A stretch of 11,906 nt of DNA. Origin: an uncultured Ruminococcus sp. Its GTDB lineage: Bacteria > Bacillota > Clostridia > Oscillospirales > Ruminococcaceae. The number at the start of each line of letters is the position of its first letter. Position 1 is the stretch's first letter. Both the position numbers and the translations under genes were made by a program. The notes beneath the pieces are model-generated. The model was not told where the DNA came from, ran no database searches, and saw only the letters and a program-made list of their open reading frames with translations. Of the stretch, positions 1 through 9,047 are shown one piece after another. The DNA is taken from contig CAMBJF010000058.1 of the NCBI GenBank assembly GCA_945867875.1, positions 1-11,906 of the forward strand, given 5' to 3'.

Positions 1-15
1 TGCCAAAGTTTGGCA
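1..15. repeat. Short perfect palindrome at the left edge
   Basis: TGCCAAA and TTTGGCA flank a single G, and a further TGCCA follows at 21-25. It lies just upstream of a plus-strand terminator, so it is in the 3' tail of a gene outside the window. It could be an operator-like site or chance; the position makes an operator unlikely. Confidence 0.35.
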
Positions 16-29
16 CATATTGCCATTGA

Positions 30-63
30 AAATCCCGCAACTATGTCTGTTGCGGGATTTTTT
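30..63 (+). terminator. Rho-independent terminator of a gene left of the window
   Basis: A perfect 12-bp stem (30-41 with 49-60) with a 7-nt loop and a GC-rich core (TCCCGCAAC) is followed by a run of six T at 58-63. The T-run is on the plus strand, so it ends a plus-strand transcript whose gene lies before position 1. Confidence 0.85.
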
Positions 64-92
64 ATTTGTAATAATATTACCCATATTCCGAG

Positions 93-126
93 AAAATGGC
101 TGCGTTCAATCTTTGAACGCAGCCAT
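93..126 (-). terminator. Probable terminator of kinase 1
   Basis: A perfect 14-bp inverted repeat (96-109 with 113-126) with a 3-nt loop lies 12 bases beyond the stop codon of the minus-strand kinase. On the minus strand the stem is followed by TTTTC, a short T-tract, so termination may be less efficient than at the neighbouring hairpin at 30-63. Together the two hairpins insulate the convergent transcripts. Confidence 0.75.
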
Positions 127-138
127 AATACATAATAA

Positions 139-2966
139 TTATCTGTACTTCACCAAAGCTTTAACTATAGCCTCTGAATTGATAGGCTTGGAAATATATC
201 CGTTCATACCCGCATCAATGCAGCGTTTCTTGTCAGCGTCAAATGTATTGGCGGTCATTGCGATTATGGGAATACCGTTATCGGCATGATGACTGCTGCG
301 AATTTTACGGGTGGCTTCAACGCCGTCCATTACGGGCATCTGCATATCCATAAATATTGCGAAGTATGTGTTGGGGGCAGAATTTTCAAGCTTTTCTGCG
401 GCAATTGCGCCGTTTTCTGCCCAGTCTACCACAAGTCCAAGACTTTGCATAAGCTCGGTGGCAATTTCAGCATTGAGGGCATTGTCATCAGCAAGAAGAA
501 CACGCTTTCCTTTCAGCTGCTGTCTGTCAGCTTCCGTATGTTCGGGAGCAAGTATCTCGCTGCGCTGTTCGGGTGATGCTGGTTCAAGGGGTATCTCCAC
601 GGTAAATACAGAGCCTTTTCCAAGCCGGCTTTCAACGGAAAGAGTGCCGCCCATAAGCTTTGTGAGCTTGTTGACTATGGACATTCCAAGACCTGTTCCC
701 TGTATCTTTGATATGCGGCTGTCTTCAGCACGGGCATAATCATCAGTGATATGTTTCAGAAATTCTTCGGACATTCCGATGCCGTCATCTTTGCAGACAA
801 AACGGTAGCGGTTTTTGGGAAGGGCATCAAGGCTCACTTCTATATGGCCGCCCGCTTCGGTGTATTTGAGAGCGTTTGAAACTATGTTAATGACTATCTG
901 GCTGAGTCTGCCCGAATCGCCTATAACAACGGCGTCATTGCAGCCGCAGTTAAGTGAAAGCTGCCTGTCGGTCTTTTTCGCCATTGGAAGAAGCAGGTCG
1001 ATGCTGCCCTTTACGCATTTTGCAATGTCAAAGGGTGAGGTGTTCAGCTCAAGAGTGCCGTATTCAAGCTGATTTACGTCAAGAATGGAATTTATGAGGG
1101 TAAGAAGATAATTTTCCTCGGAAGAAATACTGTTAAGAGCCTCGTTCAGACGCTTAGGGTCATCAATGTATTTTTGCGCTATCTGGGACATTCCGAGAAC
1201 GGCATTGAGAGGCGTTCGGATATCGTGGCTCATTTTTGAGAAAAAGTCATTTTTTGCCGCAGTTGCAGCCTTTGCTTCATCGAGGGCAAGTGCCAGTTCA
1301 TCGGAAATTGCTTTCTGTTTGTTGCGGCTTTTTACCGACTGTGAGTACATAACTGCAAGGAAAACGCTGGACAGTACGGCTGCCGCAAACAATACCCATA
1401 TTATGGGGTGGTCAAAAAGGTATTGAACAAAGGAGTATTCCATTGCTGGGGTCTCAACATAATTTTCAATGATCTGATCCTGGATCTCGTTTGTGACCGT
1501 GAGCAGTGTTTTTGACCATAAGCCGTAGAAATCACGGTCGATATTCGCATTGACCGCCATTCTCAGCTCAACCGATGCACTTTGAACGATATCGGTGCGA
1601 AGTCTGTTCTGAATATCGTCTCTTGCAAGCTTCTGAGCGGTATAGGTCACAAGGAGGGCACCGTCTGCTTCGCCCGAAACAATGCTTTTTACACACTGTT
1701 CGGTGGTTTCCGCCGTGATTATTTCCGCATCGGGCCAGTTTGCGGCGATTATCTCTTTTGCCGTCAGGTCATTTGATAAAACGATGAGCTTTTTTATCTG
1801 TGAAGAGGCTCTGCGCTGACGGAGCAGGGAGACTGATGATTTTAGATACGGTTCGGTGGTCCGATAATGTGTTTCGCCAATGGTGGGGTTTTCCGAGTTG
1901 CAGTCAAGCCATATATCGGCACTTCCCGAGGTCAGTATATCAATGTATTCTGCTTTGGTTTTTGTGGGGATAAATTCATAGTCAAGTTCGAGACGCTCTG
2001 CGGCGGCTTTGAAGATATCCGCAGTGATGCCCAGAGATTTGCCGTCATCATAATATGAATATGGCGCTGTATCGGGGGAGAGGACAACTTTGACAACTGC
2101 ATTTTCACTGCGGAGCTTTTTAAGAAGCTCGATCTCTTTTGCGGTAAGCTCGGTATTCAGATCCTGAGCACCGTAATATTTTGTGTAAAGATCGGAGCGC
2201 CAGTTCGGAACTTCTATGTTCATCTGATCTATGGCACGGTCGATATTGTCGATAAGGGGCTGGTCTTCCTTTCGTGCCATAATGTAATAGGGCGTTTCAC
2301 CAAAATTTTCTATGGTAGTCTCGTCTTTGGGAGCGCCGATGTAGCTGTTCACAAGAGCGTCCACCTTGCCGTCGATAAGGGCTTTTGAAAGTTCGGTCGG
2401 GGTCTCATAATAGATTATTTCATAAGAAAATCCCTTTGAGTCTGCCCATTCAAGGAAGCTTTTGTTATAGGTATGACGCTGGAGGAGACCGATTCGGATA
2501 CCATTGTATGTGGAATAATCACATGCTTTGATAGAGGTATTGCCGACCTTTACATTCATACAGGTGAATGCGGTTATTGCAGGGTGGTGAAGGCAAACTC
2601 GTCAAGGCGTTCATCGGTCATTTTTGCGGCGGTGTAGAGGTCAAGTTCACCGTTTCGGAGCATATCCACACATTCGGCGGCAGTTTTGTCATAACCCACG
2701 TAGGAAAATGTACACTGCATATAATTGGAGATATTCTGCATCATCTCATAGCCGTAGCCGTAACGCTTTCCGTTTTCGTCCGTCATATTGAAGCAGTCAA
2801 AATGATAGAAGGAAACCTTATAGTCAGGGGTGGGGAGCGTTGGCACGGAAGCCGCATATGTTGTTATGGGGAAGGAAAATGCCGATAATATAAGGCAGAG
2901 GAAGAAAATAAATATCTGCTTTGCTCTGCGGCGGGATATAAAATGCTCGGAAGTTACATTATACAT
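139..2966 (-). pseudogene. Hybrid sensor histidine kinase 1 with tandem solute-binding sensor domains, frameshifted
   Basis: Reconstructed length is about 942 residues. The first frame starts at ATG 2966 (AAGGA 11 nt upstream) and encodes 130 residues: a signal peptide (RRRAK, then hydrophobic residues 18-33, likely cleavage near Tyr-Ala-Ala 37-39) and the start of a periplasmic solute-binding-like domain, ending at TAA 2574-2576. The second frame (from about 2577 to 139) carries the rest of that domain and a second one (VVKVVLSPDTAPYSYY onward). It continues with one membrane helix (HPIIWVLFAAAVL), HisKA with SKMSHDIRTP (phospho-accepting His codon at 1225-1227), HATPase_c (N box, DDGIGMS, GTGLGMS) and a receiver domain (LLADDN, acceptor Asp in FMDMQMP at 346-348, MTAN, SKP). 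All catalytic residues are present. The shift equals loss of one base or gain of two. As written, the sensor start is separated from the membrane-kinase part. Family assignment is firm; the ligand and output are unknown, and no DNA-binding regulator lies nearby. The lesion may be real or a sequencing error. Confidence 0.85.
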
Positions 2967-3041
2967 AAAATTTTACGTCCTTGATCGTTTTATTGAAATT
3001 ATTAAAATTGTTCTGTACTTTGCATATATGACCACATTATC

Positions 3042-3070
3042 AGTATATCATACATTTAAAGTTTTTTCAA
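3042..3070 (-). promoter_or_regulatory. Sigma-A promoter of kinase 1
   Basis: On the minus strand, TTGAAA (3065-3070), a 17-base spacer and TATACT (3042-3047) with an extended -10 TG one base before the hexamer. The expected transcription start is about 70 bases before the ATG at 2966. Confidence 0.7.
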
Positions 3071-3086
3071 TGAATGTATGAAAAAC

Positions 3087-3101
3087 TAATTGGAACAATT
3101 A
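3087..3101. promoter_or_regulatory. Palindrome between the divergent kinase promoters, candidate operator
   Basis: TAATTG and CAATTA flank a GAA centre, a 6+3+6 perfect inverted repeat. It lies just upstream of the kinase 1 -35 box and about 80 bases upstream of the kinase 2 -35 box, in an otherwise featureless, AT-rich 309-base gap (2967-3275). Function is inferred from position and symmetry only. Confidence 0.35.
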
Positions 3102-3182
3102 TCGGTCAAACGGTGCTTTTTCGGTAAAATGTTGCTTGAATGCAAAATAAATGTTTACATTATGCCGTTTTGCTTTTGCAAA

Positions 3183-3210
3183 TTGGAATAAATAGGTATA
3201 TATTTATAAT
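3183..3210 (+). promoter_or_regulatory. Sigma-A promoter of the kinase 2-kinase 3 operon
   Basis: TTGGAA (3183-3188), a 16-base spacer and a perfect TATAAT (3205-3210). The start codon is at 3276, preceded by the ribosome binding site AGGGGG at 3264-3269. This leaves a leader of roughly 60 bases with no obvious structure. Confidence 0.65.
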
Positions 3211-3275
3211 AGTATCGTTATGAACGGCTTTAGAAAATGAATTTGATATAGCTTTATGCTGACAGGGGGCTTATA

Positions 3276-5684
3276 ATGAATAAATTTATGTCACAGACAG
3301 AGACAAACTCGCTTATTTCCGAATTTGCGGCTCAGAACAACATTTCAGGGCTTATCGGCGGATACTGCGAAGAGGGCTTTCCGCTGTATTATGCTAACAG
3401 GGAAATGGCGGAAATGCTCGGGTACGAAAGCGTGGAGGAGCTTGCGGCGGCTATTGATGAAAAGGTTGCCAACACCATTCACTCCGATGATATGCCCCAG
3501 GTGATAAGCGATCTCGGCGGAAGCTATTATGAGGGCATGACCTATGAGACCACATACCGTATGCCGAGAAAAGACGGGAGCTGGTTCTGGACTGTTGACA
3601 AGGGCAAGGTCATTCGGGCGGAGGACGGCATGCTCGCTATCATAAGCGTATGCACGGATATGAGCGATTTTCTGCGGCGTCAGAAAGAACTTGAGTCTCA
3701 GAACATTATTTTCGACTATATGTTCAGAAATATCCCCGGAGGATATATACGGTGCAGCATTGACGAGGGGTTTTCTTTTCTTTGCATAAGCGAAAGATTT
3801 TTGAATATTCTCGGCTGGACAGAAGAGGACATCAAAAACCAATTTGACAACAAGTTCATAAATCTTGTGTGCCCCGATGACCGTGAGAACGTATGCAGGT
3901 ACACGGAACATATTCTTAATGAAGAAGCGGTCTGCTCGAACGAAGATGTTATCTACCGTCTGCTGGGAAAGGACGGCTATCACTGAGTTTCGGACACATC
4001 GGCGAAGATATCCGCCGGCGGGCAAAACTTTGTTCAGTGCATAATCTCTGATGTCAGCAGCTATATTGCGGAAAAGGAGAACAGAGAGCGGGAAATGAAA
4101 AGCTCTCTTGCGGCATCGGAGCTAAGATATGAGATAATTTCCGCACTGGGTACAGCATACAAGGAGATATGTATTGTTGACCTGAAAGCAAAGCGGTACA
4201 CTGTCATTTCGGGCACACAAGAGGGACGAAGCGGCTCTTTGGATAATCTCAGCCACAACTTTATAGATATCAATATAATGCCGAATTTCCGTGAGGAAGC
4301 GGAGGTGTTTCTTGATTTTGGCACCTGCGCAGAGAGGCTTGAAAACAAATCTGTTGTAAGCCACGATTTTCAGGCAAAAAGCGGTATGTGGTATCAAGTC
4401 TCATTTATTGCCAAGAAGCGTGACGAAAACGGAAAAGTCACCCATATCCTTGTCACCGCCCGTGACATCACCGAGCAGAAGCTAAGGGAACTTGCTTATC
4501 AGAAGAAGCTGGAGGATATTGCGGCTGAGGCAAGGCGTGCAAATAAAGCGAAAACCAATTTTCTCCGCCGCATGAGCCACGATATCCGTACACCTCTCAA
4601 CGGAATAATCGGTCTGCTTGACATAGATATGTCGCATTTTGACGACAGAGAGCTTGTGCTTGAAAATCACACAAAAATGAAAACTTCCGCAAACCATCTG
4701 CTGTCGCTTATCAATGATGTTTTGCAGATGAGCAAGCTGGAGGACGGAAAGGCTAACCTTACCCACGAGCTTATCAGTCTTGTTGACCTTACCCGTGATA
4801 TCGTGAATATAATCCACGGACGTGCCGTTGAAGCGGGGATAGAGTGGGACTTTGAAAAGAACAAATCTGTTATTCCGTATCCGTATATTTACGGCAGCCC
4901 CCTCCATCTGAGACAAATTTTCCTGAATATCTACGGAAACTGCATCAAATACAACCGCCCCGGCGGAAAAATTACCACCATAGTCGATAATCTTGAAGAG
5001 CACGGCAATATTTGTACATACCGCTGGACGATAACCGATACGGGCATCGGAATGAGCAAGGAATTTCTCGAACACGTATTCAACCCATTTGCACAGGAAA
5101 AGAATGACGCAAGGAGTATGTACCACGGAACAGGTCTCGGAATGGCTATTGTAAAGGGGCTTATCGACCAGATGGGCGGCTCCATAGAAATAACCAGCGA
5201 AGAGGGCGTTGGCTCGGAATTTGTTATCGTGATACCCTTTGAAATTGCACCGTCTCCCGAGACGCTTCCTGAGAAAGCTGCTGTTTCCGAATGTGACATA
5301 AACGGCGTTAAGCTTATGCTCGTGGAGGATAACGAGCTCAATGCGGAGATAGCTTATGTTCTGCTCACCGATGAGGGAGCGGAGGTCACTGCTGTTAGTG
5401 ACGGAAAAAAGGCGGTGGAGCTGTTTGAAAAAAGCAGTGAGGGCACCTTTGACGCAATACTTATGGACGTAATGATGCCCGTAATGGACGGAATAACGGC
5501 GGCTAAAACTATTCGTGCAATGGACCGCCCCGATGCAAAGACCATTCCCATAATCGCAATGACGGCAAATGCATACAAGGAAGATGCTGAGGACTGCATT
5601 GCGGCGGGAATGAACGCACATCTTGCAAAGCCCCTTGACGTTAATAAGATCAAAAGAACTATATGTGAACAGGTCGGAAATTAA
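3276..5684 (+). pseudogene. Hybrid sensor histidine kinase 2 with PAS-type sensing, interrupted by in-frame TGA
   Basis: The reading frame is 802 codons if the TGA at 3984-3986 (codon 237) is read through; no frame change occurs. There is no signal peptide or membrane helix, so it is cytosolic. Domains: PAS 1 (about residues 20-135, ending ISVCTDMSDFLRR), PAS 2 (about 145-260, holding the stop), a third PAS-like domain (about 275-400, ending TARDITEQKL), a short coiled linker, and HisKA with RRMSHDIRTP (His codon 4578-4580, residue 435). HATPase_c (LNIYGNCIKYN, DTGIGMS, GTGLGMA) and a receiver domain (LVEDNE, acceptor Asp in LMDVMMP at 5466-5468, MTAN, AKP) follow. PAS 1 reads RKDGSWFWTVD where PAS 2 reads GKDGYH-stop-VSD, so the stop most likely replaces Trp (TGG to TGA). 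After the stop, the next ATG in frame is 4095. It could give a 529-residue protein with intact kinase and receiver, but the AAGGAG upstream is 14 bases away, too far to be convincing. Confidence 0.85.
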
Positions 5685-5716
5685 GGCAGTACAGACAGAA
5701 CAGCTGATCAATAAAA

Positions 5717-5723
5717 AAGAGGT
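5717..5723 (+). promoter_or_regulatory. Ribosome binding site of kinase 3
   Basis: AAGAGGT lies 6 bases before the ATG at 5730, in the 45-base gap after kinase 2. This start gives a proper signal peptide, which identifies the true N-terminus upstream of the first in-frame stop. No promoter or terminator is visible in the gap, so kinase 3 is probably cotranscribed with kinase 2. Confidence 0.7.
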
Positions 5724-5729
5724 AAGATA

Positions 5730-8700
5730 ATGAATTTAAAAAAAGGACTTTGGAGCGTTATAAGCTGCACACTGGCAATAATACTGCTTGCACTGCCCGC
5801 AGGGACTGTTTCGGCGGCTGCGGAGGCTGACGCTGAAACTGAGCGTCAGATCATTCGTGTTGCATTTCCGACACAGTAAGGTATGAGCTTCTTCGGACAT
5901 TCGGGAAAGGTCACAGGCTATAACTATGACTATCTTGAAAAGATATCCGAATACACAGGCTGGGAAATGGAATATGTGCCCTACGGCAGCACGGACTCCG
6001 ATCTTCAGGAGGGAAAGGCAGATCTTTTGGGGCCGCTGCTGAAAAACAAGGCTACTGAGGAAATGTTTGAATTCCCTAAAAACAGCTACGGAACGGTATA
6101 TACCACCCTTTGCGCCCTCGCAGCAAGCACGCTGCATGAGAACGATATCTATAATGTTGATATGCTCCGTGTGGGGTTGTGGGAAGTGGCTGAAACACGA
6201 AATGAGGAGGTTTTGACTTTCCTCAAATCCGAAAATATGCCCTATGAGATAATATATTACGAAACGGCGGAGGAACAGCTTGAAGCTCTCAACAACGGTT
6301 CGGTGGACGTTATCTCAAGCGTATCCCTTTCACCTGTTGCAAATGCCCGAATAGTTGCGCAGTTTGCACCGCGTCCTTACTATTTCGCTTCAACAAAGGG
6401 AAATACAGAGCTTGTGGAAAAGCTTGATGCGACCATTGAGCTGATAGATCAGGTAGAGCCTAATTTGCAGGAAACTCTTTACAATAACTATTTCCGTGTT
6501 GCCAATGAAGCTTTCCGCCTTAATGACAGGCAAAAGGAAGCTATCGCAGAGCAGGGGACACTTCGTGTGCTTTGCTCGGAAAACGCTGCGCCTTATGCAT
6601 ATAAACTGAACGATAAGCCTGCGGGTATGCTCGTTTCCATTCTGAATGATTTCTGTGATAAAGCGGGGCTTACGGCAGAATACACAACCTGCGAGAGCCG
6701 TGAACACGTCAGAAAGCTCCTTGCAGACGGCAGCTATGATGTTCTGATAGGAATACCGCTGACCTCTGGACTTTGCTCGGAGCTTGGATTTATAAACAGC
6801 GCTCCCGTTATGACATCTGTTCTGGCTTATGTTCAGCACCCCACAAAAAGCAGCACGGACACAAGCGGTCAGACCATTGCCCTTGTAAAAGGTTTGGAGG
6901 AGCAGATACCCACCGGCAGCTATGCAGATGTTATCCTCTGTGATAATTCAAAAGCCTGCGTTGAGGCTGTGGAGAGCGGAAAAGCCGATGTTGCGGCGGG
7001 AAGCCGTGCCGCTTTGGAATATTATATTTATGAGGACAACAGCTCTCTTGTAACAAGCCTTATTCCCGGTCAGGTGCAAAAGGCTGCCATAGCTGTTGAC
7101 AGAAACGTTGCCCCTGATCTGCTTTCGGCAATGAACAATTATATTTACAGCATTTCCGAGGACGACCTTGCTAATTACCTCAGCGACGGCAATCTTCACC
7201 CCGAATCGAGCACTATGATGGAATATCTGCGCCGCCACCCTGTTCAGGCGGTCGTGATAATTGTGACTGTAACCGTTATTGTCGCTGTGGTGGTAACTCT
7301 TCTCACACGCTCTTCAAAACAGCGTGCGGCAATGGAGGCGCTGCATAACAGTCAGCTCCGTGAGGCTCTTCAGATAGCCAAGGACGCAAACGAAGCAAAA
7401 TGAACATTCCTTTCAAATATGAGCCACGATATCCGCACGCCGATGAATGCGGTCATAGGCTTTTCGACGCTTCTTACAAGAGACCCCGGCGATGAGGTCA
7501 AAGTCCGTGAATATGCCCGAAAGATAAGTGCGGCAAGCAATCATCTGCTGGGACTTATCAACGATATCCTCGATATTTCCAAGATCGAGAGCGGAAAAAT
7601 GTCTCTCCGTCAGTCGGTATTTTCCATTGACGAGCTTATGGAATCTATCAATGTGGTCATACGCCATATGGCAGGAGCCAAAGATCAGGCATTTCAGATA
7701 AATATGGGGAAAATGTCCCACGAGCTTTTTGTGGGAGATAAGGTGTGCATAAATCAGGTGCTCATAAACCTGCTTTCAAATGCAATAAAATACACACCCG
7801 ACGGCGGGGAGATCCGCTTTGAGATATCCGATATGGGAAGCTCATCATCAGCCGTTGAGAAGATACGCTTTGTGGTTGCAGATAACGGCTACGGCATCAC
7901 AGACGATTTTAAGAAGATAATCTTCGACCCGTTTACCCGTGCCGAGGACAGCACCGTTAACAAAGAGGTGGGCACAGGTCTCGGACTTGCCATAACAAAG
8001 AATATAATAACCCTTATGGGCGGCGCTATCGAGCTTGAGAGCGAGCTTGGCAAGGGTACGACATTTACCGTTGATCTTCCGCTCCAGCTTCCCCACGAGG
8101 AAACTGACGAGCATTTCTGGGAAAATCACCACATTTCCCGAATTCTTCTTGTTGATGATGATAAAAGCATCTGCGACGGTATCAAGGAAAACATGGCAGA
8201 CAGCGGAGTGGCATTTGACGCTGCATACAGCGGCGAAACGGCTGTTGAGCTTGTTAAAAGGAAATATGCGGAGGGCAAGGAGTACAGCACGATAATCCTT
8301 GACTGGCAGATGCCCGGTATGAACGGGCTTGATGCCGCAAGGGAGATACGAAAGATAATCCCCATTGATACGCCCGTGCTGTTCCTCACCTCCTACGACT
8401 GGTCTGAGATAGAAACAGAGGCGCTGGAGATAGACGTTGACGGCTTCCTTGCAAAGCCGTTCACGACTATGAATCTTAAGGAAAAACTCATTGAAGTGGA
8501 GCATTTCAAAAATTCTGTTTCAAAGGGCGAGGTATCGCTTGACCTTAAAGGAATGCATTTCCTGCTTGCGGAGGATAACGAGCTTAATTCCGAGATAGTT
8601 ACCGAGCTGTTAAAAGCAGAGGGAGCGACCTGTAATGTTGCGGTAAACGGTCAGCTTGCGGCAGAACGCTTTATTTCTTCGCCTGCAAAGACATACACCG

Positions 8701-8930
8701 CTGTTCTTATGGACGTTATGATGCCTGTGATGAACGGCTATGAGGCTACAAAGGCTATCCGTGCTTCAAAGCACCCCGAGGCACTTACCATACCTATCGT
8801 TGCAATGACTGCCAATGCATTTGTTAAGGACGTTCAGGACGCACTTGATGCAGGAATGAATGCACATATCGCTAAGCCTATCAATATGGATACTCTGAAA
8901 AACACCCTTGGCTCGTGCATCAAGCCATAA
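5730..8930 (+). pseudogene. Hybrid sensor histidine kinase 3 with tandem solute-binding sensors and two receiver domains, interrupted by TAA and TGA
   Basis: One continuous frame of 1066 codons is broken at codon 50 (TAA 5877-5879) and codon 558 (TGA 7401-7403). Residues 1-35 are a signal peptide (MNLKK, hydrophobic core, VSAAA). Two solute-binding-like domains follow (about 43-275, and about 278-500 starting LRVLCSENAAPYAYK), then one membrane helix (about 505-525) and HisKA with SNMSHDIRTP (His codon 7425-7427, residue 566). HATPase_c comes next (LINLLSNAIKYT, DNGYGI, GTGLGLA), then receiver 1 (LLVDDD, Asp in ILDWQMP at 8301-8303, AKPF) and receiver 2 (LLAEDNE, Asp in LMDVMMP at 8712-8714, MTAN, AKP). 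The first stop cuts the mature protein just after the signal peptide, where RVAFPTQ-stop-GMSFF suggests a lost Glu or Lys codon. The second falls in EAK-stop-TFLSNMSHD; kinases 1 and 2 have AKNDFFSKM and AKTNFLRRM there, so a residue such as Ser (TCA) was lost. It separates the sensor and membrane part (ending 7400) from a soluble kinase-receiver part. Reinitiation at ATG 5883 or 7419 lacks a good ribosome binding site. Confidence 0.87.
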
Positions 8931-8962
8931 GGGAAATCAGCAAAAAATTCCTATGATAAAAA

Positions 8963-8991
8963 TTGATTCTTAACATTCATTGTGATATAAT
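8963..8991 (+). promoter_or_regulatory. Strong sigma-A promoter of the EamA transporter gene
   Basis: TTGATT (8963-8968), exactly 17 bases, then a perfect TATAAT (8986-8991) with an extended -10 TGA in front. It lies 33 bases after the kinase 3 stop. No convincing terminator separates the two genes, so some read-through from the kinase operon is possible, but this promoter lets the transporter be expressed independently. Confidence 0.8.
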
Positions 8992-9036
8992 GCCTATGGG
9001 AGAGAATCCAAGAAGTTTATTACATATTTAAGGCAC

Positions 9037-9042
9037 AGGTGA
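9037..9042 (+). promoter_or_regulatory. Ribosome binding site deciding the transporter start
   Basis: AGGTGA is 5 bases before ATG 9048, favouring that start. An in-frame GTG at 9039 lies inside this site and would use the weaker AAGG at 9030-9033, adding only three residues. Confidence 0.6.
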
Positions 9043-9047
9043 TATTT

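Noticed and set aside
2568..2590. Programmed ribosomal frameshift in kinase 1
   Set aside because: There is no slippery heptamer, no internal Shine-Dalgarno stimulator and no downstream structure at the shift.
3345..4025. Antisense open frame of 226 codons opposite the PAS region
   Set aside because: It has no recognisable domain or start signal, and it mirrors the codon use of the sense gene.
3984..4030. Selenocysteine insertion at the kinase 2 TGA
   Set aside because: The position aligns with Trp, not Cys, and the following bases show only a loopless CCGCCGGCGG palindrome rather than a bacterial SECIS hairpin at the right distance.
4482..5711. Long open frame of about 400 codons antisense to kinase 2
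   Set aside because: It lies entirely opposite conserved kinase and receiver motifs, its translation resembles no protein family, and it has no ribosome binding site. It is a shadow of the coding bias of kinase 2.
3984..7403. Reassignment of TGA to Trp to explain the in-frame TGA codons
   Set aside because: rplU, prp and the rhomboid gene all end in TGA at the expected protein lengths, so TGA is a stop in this genome. The interruptions also include a TAA and a frameshift, which reassignment would not explain.
8931..8962. Possible terminator after kinase 3
   Set aside because: Only a weak GGAA/TTCC pairing is present, with no T-run, so no terminator is called.
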